Origin: JAUILA01 sp964563925
GTDB lineage: Bacteria > Bacteroidota > Bacteroidia > Cytophagales > Cyclobacteriaceae
Length of the DNA stretch: 64,000 nucleotides
Assembly (NCBI GenBank): GCA_964563925.1
Contig: CAZLZD010000021.1
Coordinates: 1-64,000 of the forward strand
Direction of reading: 5' to 3'
A model generated the notes under the pieces. It did not search any database and was not told the DNA's origin. It saw only the letters and a program-made list of their open reading frames with translations. The translations under genes and the position numbers were made by a program. Positions 35,589-44,448 of the stretch are shown here, in pieces. Position 1 is the stretch's first letter. Every line of letters starts with the position of its first letter.

Positions 35589-36379
35589 TACTCCTCGTTA
35601 TAGGTATCCGCGATATGCCTTGATATTTTCCTGTAGAGCTCCTGCAATTCTTCATTCTCCTTCAAAAGTTCAAGATGCCGGTCTAAGGTACGGTAATCAC
35701 GGCGCCTCGCCGGACCGGTCTGGGCTTTTTCCGGTCCGATGTTCATGAGCTTATTTACCGTTTCGGACAGCAACGGGTACAGTAAATCAGGGGGGAAATG
35801 ATGGGCCTCCAGAATATCGGAGGATATTTTCATCATATGGTTCGTGAAGTTGTTGGCAAAAACTGCAGAGAGATGAAGGACTTTACGGTTTTCCGTATTC
35901 ATCTCCACCACCCTTCCCGACAGGCTGCCGGCCATGGTCATTAGCGTATCCCGGGCAGGATCGGTGCTGGCCTCAATACAGAAGGGCACCGACTCAATGT
36001 CTATTGTCCTGGCCCTTGTAAAGGTTTGCAAGGGATAAAAAACACCATAATGGTCTGTGGCGGCAAAGGCAAGGACATCCATTGATATCGCCCCGGAAGT
36101 ATGGACCAGAATGGCTTCGTCGGGAAGTACAATTTCCTGCGCAATCCTTTCTATTGCATTATCAGAAACTGCCAGAATGAAAACTTTGGAGGGACTTTCA
36201 GAAAAATCAAGGCTGTCGGCGGAGTTGGCTGCATAGAGCCGCCTGATCAGCTGGGATGCATCACCCTTGTCCCGTGAATATATTTCTTTAACCGGATATC
36301 CTGCATTTTCCAGGGCCGGACCCAGATGCCAGGCGACATTTCCGGCTCCGATAATGGTCACGGGCAATGAAACTTCCAT
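35588..36379 (-). CDS. DUF2520 / Rossmann-like (ketopantoate reductase-like) protein
   Basis: 263 residues: an N-terminal dinucleotide-binding Rossmann fold with GAGNVAWHLG near residue 11 (Rossmann-like PF10727), the FILAVSDNAIERIA segment near 75 and HTSGAISMDVL near 100, then the helical DUF2520 domain (PF10728), with LSAVFANNFTNHMMKIS near residue 170. The arrangement resembles 6-phosphogluconate/ketopantoate reductases, but the substrate is unknown. It is coupled by one base to the TPK-like gene. Confidence 0.88.
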   Translation of the reverse strand: MEVSLPVTIIGAGNVAWHLGPALENAGYPVKEIYSRDKGDASQLIRRLYAANSADSLDFSESPSKVFILAVSDNAIERIAQEIVLPDEAILVHTSGAISMDVLAFAATDHYGVFYPLQTFTRARTIDIESVPFCIEASTDPARDTLMTMAGSLSGRVVEMNTENRKVLHLSAVFANNFTNHMMKISSDILEAHHFPPDLLYPLLSETVNKLMNIGPEKAQTGPARRRDYRTLDRHLELLKENEELQELYRKISRHIADTYNEE

Positions 36380-36418
36380 AGCCTGAAACTACGACGAATT
36401 TTTTTTAGCTTCAAGGAC

Positions 36419-38968
36419 TTATTCCATCCCTTTCTTCCGCATCTTTTTAAATTCATCGTAGCGCCGTACCGTGGCTATGATGAATCCTGCCATCAGCACC
36501 AGGGTGCCCATCCACAATACATTGATCAGGGGTTTCTCCATGGCCTTCAGGATTATCCAGTCTTTCTGGCGTGTATTGGCTGTAATCGTGAACCGTTCAT
36601 TTTCAGGGTCAATCTCCCTGAGGCCAAAACGTATCCCCAGTCCGGGTACCTCATCGTAAAGCAGGCGCGCATAGTGATTAAAGGTCATCTGCTTCATATT
36701 GAGCACAAAAACCGGTTCGGCCAGGTAGGTATCCTTTTCCCCCTGGACCTCAATGAGTGCCTTGACTGCCACTTCATCAGGGCCCATCGTGATACCTTTG
36801 ACTTTATCTATGGGCTTGATCTCAAGTATCCGGCTCACGTAGTCATTGACATAGAAAATTTCTCCCACACCTACCTTGAATTCCTCGGGCTCACTCCATT
36901 CGACTTCTTCTTTATCCATTCGCAGGACCACATGGGCATACAAATCCTTTCCGAGATCCCTTTTAATAGCCGGCGAAGGTGCCAGTCCCATTTGCGGATT
37001 ATCCTGGATACGAGGATACAAGGTATACACCTTTCCCCGGCCATCCCGCAATTCCACCTCGTAGTAAATATTCTCGGGGTGTACCCGAATGACCTTCCCT
37101 GCTTTATGGATAAGCTCGTCCTCAAAATAAATATCCTCAGAGGCCACCACGCTGAAATCGTTGATGCGGTCCACTTTTGCTACCGGAATATAGCCTTTCC
37201 CCTCCTCGGGCTCCAGCTGTTCACCTTTATACTCTATCTCATAGTTGTTCATGGTACGGGTCTCGTTCAAAAACAACAGCAGATTCTCCCGGTTAAACTC
37301 ATCGCTCATCTCCCTGGAAATCAGCAACCCTGAATTGTTAAGCGAAACCACTTTGGAATAACCTGATGAAAAGAGGATCCCGATAAGCACCAGTCCGACC
37401 CCGATATGTGTAATCGCCCCGCCTGAAAGTTTCGGACTGCTTTTCCACACCGACCAGAGAATTTTGCCATTTGCCACTACAGTGAAAACTGAAGCCAGCA
37501 GCAGCAGGATATAGGTGATTTTATCAATCCCACCGATGGCAATTATAAGCGTTGTTACAATCAGGGTGATAATGACCGGCACCATGAGTTCCTGCCATAA
37601 CTGCCCCTTTTTCATCTTTTTCCACCAGAAAAACTGGCCGATGCCGGACAGGATCGCCACCCCTGCAGCGAACCATAGCTGGGCACTGGAATATTCTTCC
37701 GGATCAAGGGGCGCAAGGTTTGAAACTCCTCCAAACAGCTCCACGATCTTGTTGATAACCGGGAATGATGTGGAGAATATCACCTGGAAGCCCATAAGGC
37801 ACAGCAGAAGGGCCCCGATAAAAAGCCAGAACTCACGCGAATAGGTGGATGCTTCCTTTTCGGTGGACGGGAGCTTGTTCCAGCGCACCACCATAAGGAT
37901 AAGGGAAATCACTACGAAAAACAGGAGATACGCAAGAAGCTGCCCGGACAATCCCAGGTCGGTAAACGAATGGACGGAGGCTTCCCCAAGGATCCCGCTC
38001 CTGGTCAGGAAGGTGGAATAAAGGATCAGCAGATACATCAGCACCACCAGGATCACCGAGGCCTTCAATGCCGTATTGCTTTTTTTAAACGCGACCATCG
38101 TATGGATCGAGGCAATCAGGAATAGCCACGGAACATAGACTGCATTTTCTACCGGGTCCCAGTTCCAGTAGCCGCCGAAATTGAGCGTCTCGTAAGCCCA
38201 GTATCCTCCCATCAGGATCCCCAGGCCAAGAACTGCCGCCCCAACCAGGGCCCAGGGCAGGGCCGGACGCACCCATTCGCGGTATTTACGCTGCCAAAGA
38301 CCAGCCAGTGCATAGGCAAACGGCACCACGGTAAGGGCGAAACCCAGAAACAGGGTGGGTGGGTGGATCACCATCCAGTAATTTTGTAGTAGCGGGTTAA
38401 GCCCGGTGCCGTCTTCCGGAATAAAATCAGGCTGCTGCTGGAATATCGGCGCCTCAATGGCATCACGCAGCAGGATAAACGGTGAACTGCCTATTTTCCA
38501 GGTAGCTCCTATAACCACGCCCAGGACCATCGAGGTGAGGAAAAGCTGGACTGTGGAGAAAATGGCCATAACAGAAGCCTCCCAGAACCGGTTGGTGGCA
38601 ATCAGGATGATCCCCAGGATCGCATGCCAGAACATCCATAACAGGAAGCTTCCTTCCTGTCCTTCCCAGAATGAGGAGATCATGTAATACACCGGGAGCC
38701 TGGTGGATGAATGGCTCCAGGCATAATGATACTCAAACAGGTGGTTATAAATAATGTAAAAAAGTGTTCCGACGATTCCGAACACGGCTCCTGCATGCAC
38801 ATAAAAAGCAATTCGGCCATTCACAAGCCATCCCTGCTTCCTGGTCAGGTCGGCCTGCACGGCTGATGTATAAAAAGAAAAAGCTGCAACAAGTGCAGCG
38901 ACGAATGAGATAATGACGAACATGTGCCCGACATTGCCTGCAGTAGTATTGATCATTTCTTCTCCCAT
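36419..38968 (-). CDS. ccmF: cytochrome c maturation heme lyase component CcmF
   Basis: An 849-residue membrane protein of the heme-handling protein family, which with CcmE delivers heme to apocytochrome c at the periplasmic side. The hallmark WWD segment GGYWNWDPVENAVYVPWLF lies near residue 265 and the heme-ligand His region HPPTLFLGFA near residue 200. About 15 helices are followed by a large periplasmic domain (residues 570-810) rich in beta strands and a last helix (about 815-835). Starts at 38968 (MGEEMINTT) or ATG 38956. Six bases after ccmE. Confidence 0.95.
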   Translation of the reverse strand: MGEEMINTTAGNVGHMFVIISFVAALVAAFSFYTSAVQADLTRKQGWLVNGRIAFYVHAGAVFGIVGTLFYIIYNHLFEYHYAWSHSSTRLPVYYMISSFWEGQEGSFLLWMFWHAILGIILIATNRFWEASVMAIFSTVQLFLTSMVLGVVIGATWKIGSSPFILLRDAIEAPIFQQQPDFIPEDGTGLNPLLQNYWMVIHPPTLFLGFALTVVPFAYALAGLWQRKYREWVRPALPWALVGAAVLGLGILMGGYWAYETLNFGGYWNWDPVENAVYVPWLFLIASIHTMVAFKKSNTALKASVILVVLMYLLILYSTFLTRSGILGEASVHSFTDLGLSGQLLAYLLFFVVISLILMVVRWNKLPSTEKEASTYSREFWLFIGALLLCLMGFQVIFSTSFPVINKIVELFGGVSNLAPLDPEEYSSAQLWFAAGVAILSGIGQFFWWKKMKKGQLWQELMVPVIITLIVTTLIIAIGGIDKITYILLLLASVFTVVANGKILWSVWKSSPKLSGGAITHIGVGLVLIGILFSSGYSKVVSLNNSGLLISREMSDEFNRENLLLFLNETRTMNNYEIEYKGEQLEPEEGKGYIPVAKVDRINDFSVVASEDIYFEDELIHKAGKVIRVHPENIYYEVELRDGRGKVYTLYPRIQDNPQMGLAPSPAIKRDLGKDLYAHVVLRMDKEEVEWSEPEEFKVGVGEIFYVNDYVSRILEIKPIDKVKGITMGPDEVAVKALIEVQGEKDTYLAEPVFVLNMKQMTFNHYARLLYDEVPGLGIRFGLREIDPENERFTITANTRQKDWIILKAMEKPLINVLWMGTLVLMAGFIIATVRRYDEFKKMRKKGME

Positions 38969-38974
38969 TCTCCT

Positions 38975-39385
38975 TTACAGGGCCGCTTCGACCGTCTCTT
39001 CCTGGTACTTGGAAGGGCACTTCATTAAAATCTTATCTGCCACAAACATGTCCTCGGCATACTTGCCGATTACCACGACCTGCTCAGACCGAAGAAAATC
39101 AGCAGGCATAGGCTCGTTGTAATAAACAGTTTGTTCTGTACCATTCTCATCCACCATCACAAAGGTAAAGGATAACTTATCCATGGAAGGGGTGATCCCG
39201 GTTACCTCACCGTCATTACTTTTCTTCAACTCGCCCACTACATGCACGGCGGCGTCATTGCCGACGGTAGCCATTTCCTTCGCTTCATTAAATGATAAAT
39301 AGGCGCCCGCATCTCCGGTCGTGGAGATAATAATGGCTACTGCCACTGCAATAACCCCGATCGCTATGATATGTGATTTTTTCAT
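38975..39385 (-). CDS. ccmE: CcmE heme chaperone, CxxxY variant
   Basis: Carries heme from CcmABCD to CcmF. 136 residues: an N-terminal signal anchor (residues 4-22) and an OB-fold beta barrel (VVGELKKSNDGEVTGI, TFVMVDENGTEQTVYYNE, VVVIGKYAEDMFVADKILM). The heme attachment site is K-CPSKY with Cys 123 and Tyr 127, i.e. the CxxxY form known from archaea and sulfate reducers, rather than the HxxxY of E. coli. It lies 59 bases downstream of ccmD. Confidence 0.93.
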   Translation of the reverse strand: MKKSHIIAIGVIAVAVAIIISTTGDAGAYLSFNEAKEMATVGNDAAVHVVGELKKSNDGEVTGITPSMDKLSFTFVMVDENGTEQTVYYNEPMPADFLRSEQVVVIGKYAEDMFVADKILMKCPSKYQEETVEAAL

Positions 39386-39444
39386 GAACCTTTCTTGCTC
39401 AATATCCGACTCGTAATGGTTACAAATTTACACGCAAAATGGTT

Positions 39445-39702
39445 CTATTCAGCAGGATTATCCCATTGTTTTTCCATCCTGGTAATCTTCCTGTCCAGGA
39501 GGTAGAGGTACAGGAACAATCCGGCAAGCAGCACCAGGATCACCGCCACCACTACGTAGATCTTCCCGTCGGCCCGAAAGGCATCGGCCATTTCCACCGA
39601 GGAATTGGCATAATCAGATGCACTAATCTCCTGCTTTTCCTGGGAGAGGGCGGGAAATGAACCGGCCATCAGTCCGAATAGTATCAGAATCACTTGTTTC
39701 AT
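39445..39702 (-). CDS. ccmD: CcmD family small membrane protein
   Basis: 85 residues: a signal peptide ending ALSQ (about residue 20), a short periplasmic stretch and one transmembrane helix (about 49-69) followed by DRKITRMEKQW, the short basic cytoplasmic tail typical of CcmD. CcmD stabilises the CcmC-CcmE heme complex. The ATGA overlap with the ccmC stop shows coupling. The signal sequence is a feature of the Bacteroidota form. Confidence 0.8.
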   Translation of the reverse strand: MKQVILILFGLMAGSFPALSQEKQEISASDYANSSVEMADAFRADGKIYVVVAVILVLLAGLFLYLYLLDRKITRMEKQWDNPAE

Positions 39703-40361
39703 TTGGTCGTCATCTTATGTGAAAGCCTGCGAATGCGGTACCGCAGCGAAGTAACCCAAACACCAAGGAGCGTCCACCCAATCACTGCCGGGTAAAATAC
39801 CGTACGAAGGCGGCTGTCAAGGTCATATGCGTTGAATCCCGGATTTCCGCCGTTCCCAGGATGCAGGGAATCGGTCAGGCGCGGGAGAATAAACAGCAGG
39901 GGAATCAGGGCCGCGAAGGCAAATATATTGTATACCGCACTGATCCGACCGCGCTGCTCCGGATTCTCAAAAGAGCCGCGCAGCACAAAGTAGGCGAGGT
40001 AGATCATCAGGGCGATGGCCGACGCATTCTGCTTGGGATCACCGCTCCACCAGGCACCCCAGGTAAACTGGGCCCATACCATCCCTGAAGCCAGTCCGAG
40101 TAACCCCATGACAATACCTACATTGGCAAACTCCACGGCCATATCATCATGCTTTTCCCGTCCGTTCCTCAGGTACATAATGGAATATGCCACCGAAACG
40201 GTAAACAGAATGATCATCCCGAACCACATAGGTACATGAAAATGCAATACCCGAATGGTCTCGTTGAGGATATTGAGCCTGGGAGCTTCCATCAGCAACC
40301 CGGCCGTAACCACGTAAACCAGCAGTATGACCGTCAGTATTTTCCACCATGATCGTTTCAT
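39699..40361 (-). CDS. ccmC: heme exporter/handling protein CcmC
   Basis: A six-helix heme-handling protein that loads heme onto CcmE. The periplasmic tryptophan-rich motif is WGAWWSGDPKQNASAIALM near residue 107 (start at 40361), and conserved heme-ligand histidines lie in VLHFHVPMWFG near residue 40 and DSLHPGNGG near 155. The ATG at 40361 (MKRSWWK) is preferred over the TTG at 40388, which would overlap ccmB. The family has the CcsA/CcmC fold (PF01578). Confidence 0.93.
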   Translation of the reverse strand: MKRSWWKILTVILLVYVVTAGLLMEAPRLNILNETIRVLHFHVPMWFGMIILFTVSVAYSIMYLRNGREKHDDMAVEFANVGIVMGLLGLASGMVWAQFTWGAWWSGDPKQNASAIALMIYLAYFVLRGSFENPEQRGRISAVYNIFAFAALIPLLFILPRLTDSLHPGNGGNPGFNAYDLDSRLRTVFYPAVIGWTLLGVWVTSLRYRIRRLSHKMTTK

Positions 40362-40375
40362 AATCCCATCGCTGC

Positions 40376-41053
40376 TTATGCGCGCCAAAGATACGGGAAT
40401 AACAGAAAAGAAACTGCGCCGACCAGCACATTAATAGCGCAGAGGACCAGCAGTTCCTCCAGGCTGGCATCCAGGGACAGACCGTCCATGGCATTTTTCG
40501 CAATCCGGATTACCATTAGCAATACCGGCAGAATAATGGGAAAACCCAGGACCGCCATCAGGGTCTGGTTGTTCCCGGCCCTGGCTGCTATGGCCGAGAT
40601 CATCGTAAACGTGGCGGAAAAACCGATGCTTGCCAGCAGGATGGTGAGCATAAATAACCAGGTGTCAGCAACCGGATTGCCCAGAACCAGGGTGTAAATC
40701 CCGAAACCGATCAGGGCCAGCACGATCAGCAGCAGGGCGTTGTAACCCATTCGCGCCAGGATCAGCTCCTGCGGACTGAACAACGAGTAGTAGTACAACT
40801 GCCTGCCTTCGCGCTCCTGGATGAAGCTCTTGGCTACCGCATTGGCCGAGGCAAAAAGCAGAATGATCCAGTAGAGCGCGTTCCAGGTGAGGGGATTCAG
40901 CTGATTAACACGTACATTAAAACTGAGGTAGCAGATAAATATGGTGCTGATCAGGTACAGCAAAAGCCCGTTCACGGCAGCACGCTGACGCCACTCCACC
41001 GTGACTTCCTTGCGGATTATTTGAAGGATATGCCGGAAAGATAGACCGCCCAT
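40376..41053 (-). CDS. ccmB: heme exporter permease CcmB
   Basis: A 225-residue membrane protein with six helices (PF03379). It begins FRHILQIIRKEVTVEWRQR, the cytoplasmic leader typical of CcmB, and has KSFIQEREGRQLYYYSLFSPQEL near residue 74. It forms an ABC transporter with CcmA, which releases holo-CcmE; no ccmA is next to it or elsewhere in the window. First gene of the minus-strand ccmBCDEF unit; start 86 bases from the divergent sugar-epimerase gene. Confidence 0.94.
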   Translation of the reverse strand: MGGLSFRHILQIIRKEVTVEWRQRAAVNGLLLYLISTIFICYLSFNVRVNQLNPLTWNALYWIILLFASANAVAKSFIQEREGRQLYYYSLFSPQELILARMGYNALLLIVLALIGFGIYTLVLGNPVADTWLFMLTILLASIGFSATFTMISAIAARAGNNQTLMAVLGFPIILPVLLMVIRIAKNAMDGLSLDASLEELLVLCAINVLVGAVSFLLFPYLWRA

Positions 41054-41105
41054 TCGTTACAATATTAATTATAATTGAGGATTTATGTTCCTTTGGTAAT
41101 ATTAT

Positions 41106-41113
41106 TACCTTTG
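41106..41113 (+). promoter_or_regulatory. -7 promoter element for the nucleotide-sugar operon
   Basis: TACCTTTG, a full TAnnTTTG match, 25 bases before the ATG at 41139, in the divergent gap with ccmB. Confidence 0.55.
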
Positions 41114-41138
41114 TGTGGTCATAAAAAACGCGAATTGC

Positions 41139-42155
41139 ATGGCTGAAAAACGGGTACTCGTTACCGGTGCCGCAGGCTTCATCGGATTTCATTTATCAAA
41201 AAGGCTTTGTGCCGCAGGTTACGAGGTTACAGGAATTGACAGCATCAATGACTACTACGATGTCCGGCTTAAACATGACCGTCTTGCGGTCCTTAAAGAC
41301 CATCCTTCCTTTACCTTTCACAAAATGGCACTGGAAGACAAAGCCGGCATTGATTCACTCTTTGGAGAATCTGGTTTTGATTACGTGGTAAACCTGGCCG
41401 CTCAGGCAGGGGTTAGGTATTCCCTGACCAATCCGTATGCGTACATAGACAGTAATATTCATGGGTTTCTGAATATCCTGGAAGCCTGCCGCCATCATGC
41501 CATCAAACACCTGGTATATGCCAGTTCGAGCAGCGTATACGGGGCAAATACCGCCATGCCCTTTTCGGTGCACGACAATGTGGATCACCCCTTGTCCCTG
41601 TATGCAGCTACCAAGAAGTCGAATGAACTGATGGCGCATACCTACTCCAACCTGTATGACCTGCCTACCACCGGGCTCCGGTTTTTTACGGTATACGGAC
41701 CGTTTGGGCGTCCGGACATGGCATTGTTCCTGTTCACAAAGGCGATCCTGGAAAACAAGCCGATTGATGTGTATAACCACGGGAAAATGAAGCGCGACTT
41801 CACCTATATCGATGACATCGTTACTGGGATTGAGCGACTGATCCCGGCTATCCCTTCCGGTAATCCCGAATGGTCGGGCGATTCACCTGACCCGGGTACG
41901 AGTTTCGCCCCGTACAGGATCTTTAATATCGGCAATAACAGCCCCGTGCAGCTGATGGAATTCATAGAAGCGATAGAAGAGGCACTCGGACAAGAGGCCG
42001 TAAAAAATTACATGCCGCTTCAGCCGGGCGATGTACCTGCCACCTATGCCGACGTACAGGACCTGATGGATGTGGTCGATTTTAAACCGGCTACCTCAAT
42101 ACGTGAAGGAGTAGGCAAATTCATTGACTGGTACAGGGATTATTATAAGAAATAA
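41139..42155 (+). CDS. NAD-dependent epimerase, UDP-glucuronate 4-epimerase type
   Basis: An extended short-chain dehydrogenase that most likely interconverts UDP-glucuronate and UDP-galacturonate. From the ATG at 41139 (338 residues) it shows GAAGFIG near residue 9, DSINDYYDVRLKHDRL near 35 (typical of the CapI/LpsL subgroup), YASSSSVYG and the catalytic YAATKK (Tyr and Lys) near 150, FFTVYGPFGRPDMALFLF near 178 and FTYIDDIV. The GTG at 41115 falls within the promoter region. First gene of the polysaccharide precursor cluster. Confidence 0.92.
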   Translation: MAEKRVLVTGAAGFIGFHLSKRLCAAGYEVTGIDSINDYYDVRLKHDRLAVLKDHPSFTFHKMALEDKAGIDSLFGESGFDYVVNLAAQAGVRYSLTNPYAYIDSNIHGFLNILEACRHHAIKHLVYASSSSVYGANTAMPFSVHDNVDHPLSLYAATKKSNELMAHTYSNLYDLPTTGLRFFTVYGPFGRPDMALFLFTKAILENKPIDVYNHGKMKRDFTYIDDIVTGIERLIPAIPSGNPEWSGDSPDPGTSFAPYRIFNIGNNSPVQLMEFIEAIEEALGQEAVKNYMPLQPGDVPATYADVQDLMDVVDFKPATSIREGVGKFIDWYRDYYKK

Positions 42156-42160
42156 GACGA

Positions 42161-43414
42161 ATGGATAAAATAGGAATTATCGGTCTTGGTTATGTGGGAT
42201 TACCGCTGGCCGTTGCCTTTGGCAAGAAGCGGGAGGTGATAGGATTTGATATCAATGAACATCGCATCGGTGAGTTAAAGGCAGGGCGTGATCATACGCT
42301 TGAGGTAAGTCCGGAAGACCTGGCCGATGCCAGTCAGCTTGCATTCTCCCACCAGATTGAGGACCTGAAAGACGTCACGATCTTTATCGTGACCGTTCCC
42401 ACTCCCATTGACAATTACAAGAATCCTGACCTTACCCCCCTTATCTCTGCCAGCAGGGCCATAGGTAAGGTCCTGAAAAAGGACGACCTGGTCATCTATG
42501 AATCCACCGTATTCCCGGGGTGTACGGAAGAGGTTTGTGTACCCGAACTGGAAAAAGTGAGCGGGTTAACCTACAATAAGGATTTTTTCTGCGGTTATTC
42601 CCCCGAACGAATCAACCCGGGAGATAAAGTGCACAGGCTGGAAACAATCCGGAAAGTCACCAGCGGCAGCACCCCCGGGGTGGCCGAAAAAGTGGATGCC
42701 CTGTATCGTTCCATCATCACAGCCGGAACGCACAAAGCCGGCAGTATCCGGATTGCCGAGGCGGCGAAGGTCATTGAAAACTCACAGCGTGATCTGAATA
42801 TTGCCTTTGTAAATGAACTTGCCGTCATTTTCGGTAAAATGGGCATTGATACCCATGAAGTGCTGGAGGCGGCGGGAACCAAATGGAACTTTCTACCCTT
42901 CCGGCCGGGACTTGTGGGCGGGCACTGTATTGGCGTGGACCCCTATTACCTTACGTACAAGGCAGAAAGTATCGGGTATCACCCGGAGGTGATCCTCGCA
43001 GGACGCAGGATCAATGATAATATGGGTATGTACGTGGCAAATGAAGTGATAAAGCTCATGGCCAATCAGGATAACCCGATCAAAAACAGCAAAATCCTTA
43101 TTCTCGGGATTACCTTTAAGGAAAATTGTCCCGATATCAGGAACAGCAAGGTAATCGATGTGATCAGGGAGCTGGAAAGTTTCGGGGCGAGCCTCGATGT
43201 ATATGATCCTATGGCAGACCAGGACGAAGTACGCCATGAATACGGCATATCCATGCACACCTCCCTCCCTGAAGGGCCCTACAATGCGATCGTTCTTGCC
43301 GTGGGGCATAAGGAGTTCGAAAATATGGATCTGGATCGCATTTCCCACGAGAATACCGTAGTTTACGACATTAAGGCATTCTTCGACAAAAACAAGGTGA
43401 CACGCAGACTATAA
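42161..43414 (+). CDS. nucleotide sugar dehydrogenase (TviB/WbpO-like)
   Basis: Oxidises a UDP-sugar (UDP-GlcNAc, UDP-GalNAc or UDP-glucose) to the uronic acid in two NAD-dependent steps. 417 residues: the Rossmann motif GLGYVGLPLA (residues 7-16), the VTVPTPIDNYKNPDLTPL and FCGYSPERINPGDK segments, the catalytic Cys in GGHCIGVDPYYL near residue 255, and the C-terminal ILGITFKENCPDIRNSKV domain. The SPERINPGD and GIDPYYL-type motifs favour the N-acetylhexosamine group (TviB/VipA) over UDP-glucose dehydrogenase. Six bases after the epimerase gene. Confidence 0.93.
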   Translation: MDKIGIIGLGYVGLPLAVAFGKKREVIGFDINEHRIGELKAGRDHTLEVSPEDLADASQLAFSHQIEDLKDVTIFIVTVPTPIDNYKNPDLTPLISASRAIGKVLKKDDLVIYESTVFPGCTEEVCVPELEKVSGLTYNKDFFCGYSPERINPGDKVHRLETIRKVTSGSTPGVAEKVDALYRSIITAGTHKAGSIRIAEAAKVIENSQRDLNIAFVNELAVIFGKMGIDTHEVLEAAGTKWNFLPFRPGLVGGHCIGVDPYYLTYKAESIGYHPEVILAGRRINDNMGMYVANEVIKLMANQDNPIKNSKILILGITFKENCPDIRNSKVIDVIRELESFGASLDVYDPMADQDEVRHEYGISMHTSLPEGPYNAIVLAVGHKEFENMDLDRISHENTVVYDIKAFFDKNKVTRRL

Positions 43415-43425
43415 ACAGATAACTT

Positions 43426-44448
43426 ATGGCAGAGAAAATCATTGTTACGGGAGGCGCCGGATATATCGGATCCCATACCTGTGTGGAGCTTGTGAAAGCG
43501 GGCTTCGAACCGGTTATCATTGATAACTTTTCCAACTCGGAGCCCTACATCGTCGACAGGATCAATGAACTGACCGGCAAAACGATCACTGTCCATGAAG
43601 GAGACTGTACGGATGCCGGTCTGCTGGAGAAGGTATTCTCAGGGCAGTCTGACATTGCCGGGGTCATTCATTTCGCCGCATTCAAGGCGGTTGGAGAATC
43701 AGCCAGGCTGCCATTGAAATATTATGAGAATAACCTGATGTCCACCATCCACCTGCTCCGGATCATGGACAAGACCGGGGTGAGCGGACTCGTTTTCTCG
43801 TCTTCCTGTACTGTTTACGGACAGCCTGATGTGTTGCCGGTGACAGAGGAAACTCCTCTGAAGCCTGCCGAATCGCCTTATGGCCGGACCAAGCAAATCT
43901 GTGAAGATATAATATCGGATTACCTCCGTACAGGGGTATCAATGAAAGCAGTTTCTCTACGTTATTTCAACCCAATCGGAGCCCACCCTTCTTCACGGAT
44001 CGGTGAATTACCCCGGGGTGTCCCCAACAACCTGGTTCCTTTCATCACCCAGACTGCTGCCGGAATGCGTGAAAAGCTCACGGTATTCGGCAACGACTAT
44101 GATACACCGGACGGAACCTGTATTCGTGATTACATTCACGTGGTTGACCTGGCCCGTGCCCATGTGGCGGCTATCAGGCACCTGAACGAGGTACGGGAAG
44201 GGAATTACTACAATACGTTTAATGTGGGTACAGGCAGAGGCAATTCGGTGCAGGAAGTAATTGATACCTTTCAGGAGGTCAATGGGGTCAAACTGAATTA
44301 TGAAATCGGCCCGAGGCGGCCGGGAGATGTGGTGAAGACCTATGCCGACGTATCAAAATCCCGGGAAGCGCTGAACTGGAAAGCTGAATTCAGCCTGTCG
44401 GAAGCACTGAGAGACTCCTGGAACTGGCAAAAACAAATTAAGGCATGA
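43426..44448 (+). CDS. galE: UDP-glucose 4-epimerase
   Basis: Interconverts UDP-glucose and UDP-galactose (or their N-acetyl forms). 340 residues with TGGAGYIGSHTCVEL near residue 7, DNFSNSEPYIVDRI near residue 33, FSSSCTVYG and the catalytic YGRTK (Tyr and Lys) near residue 150, LRYFNPIGAHPSS near residue 178 and the closing GDVVKTYADVSKS. Typical GalE length. It overlaps rfbA by four bases (ATGA). Confidence 0.95.
   Translation: MAEKIIVTGGAGYIGSHTCVELVKAGFEPVIIDNFSNSEPYIVDRINELTGKTITVHEGDCTDAGLLEKVFSGQSDIAGVIHFAAFKAVGESARLPLKYYENNLMSTIHLLRIMDKTGVSGLVFSSSCTVYGQPDVLPVTEETPLKPAESPYGRTKQICEDIISDYLRTGVSMKAVSLRYFNPIGAHPSSRIGELPRGVPNNLVPFITQTAAGMREKLTVFGNDYDTPDGTCIRDYIHVVDLARAHVAAIRHLNEVREGNYYNTFNVGTGRGNSVQEVIDTFQEVNGVKLNYEIGPRRPGDVVKTYADVSKSREALNWKAEFSLSEALRDSWNWQKQIKA

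Noticed and set aside
36674..37333. 219-codon plus-strand frame opposite ccmF
   Set aside because: Antisense to the CcmF periplasmic domain; no domain and no promoter of its own.
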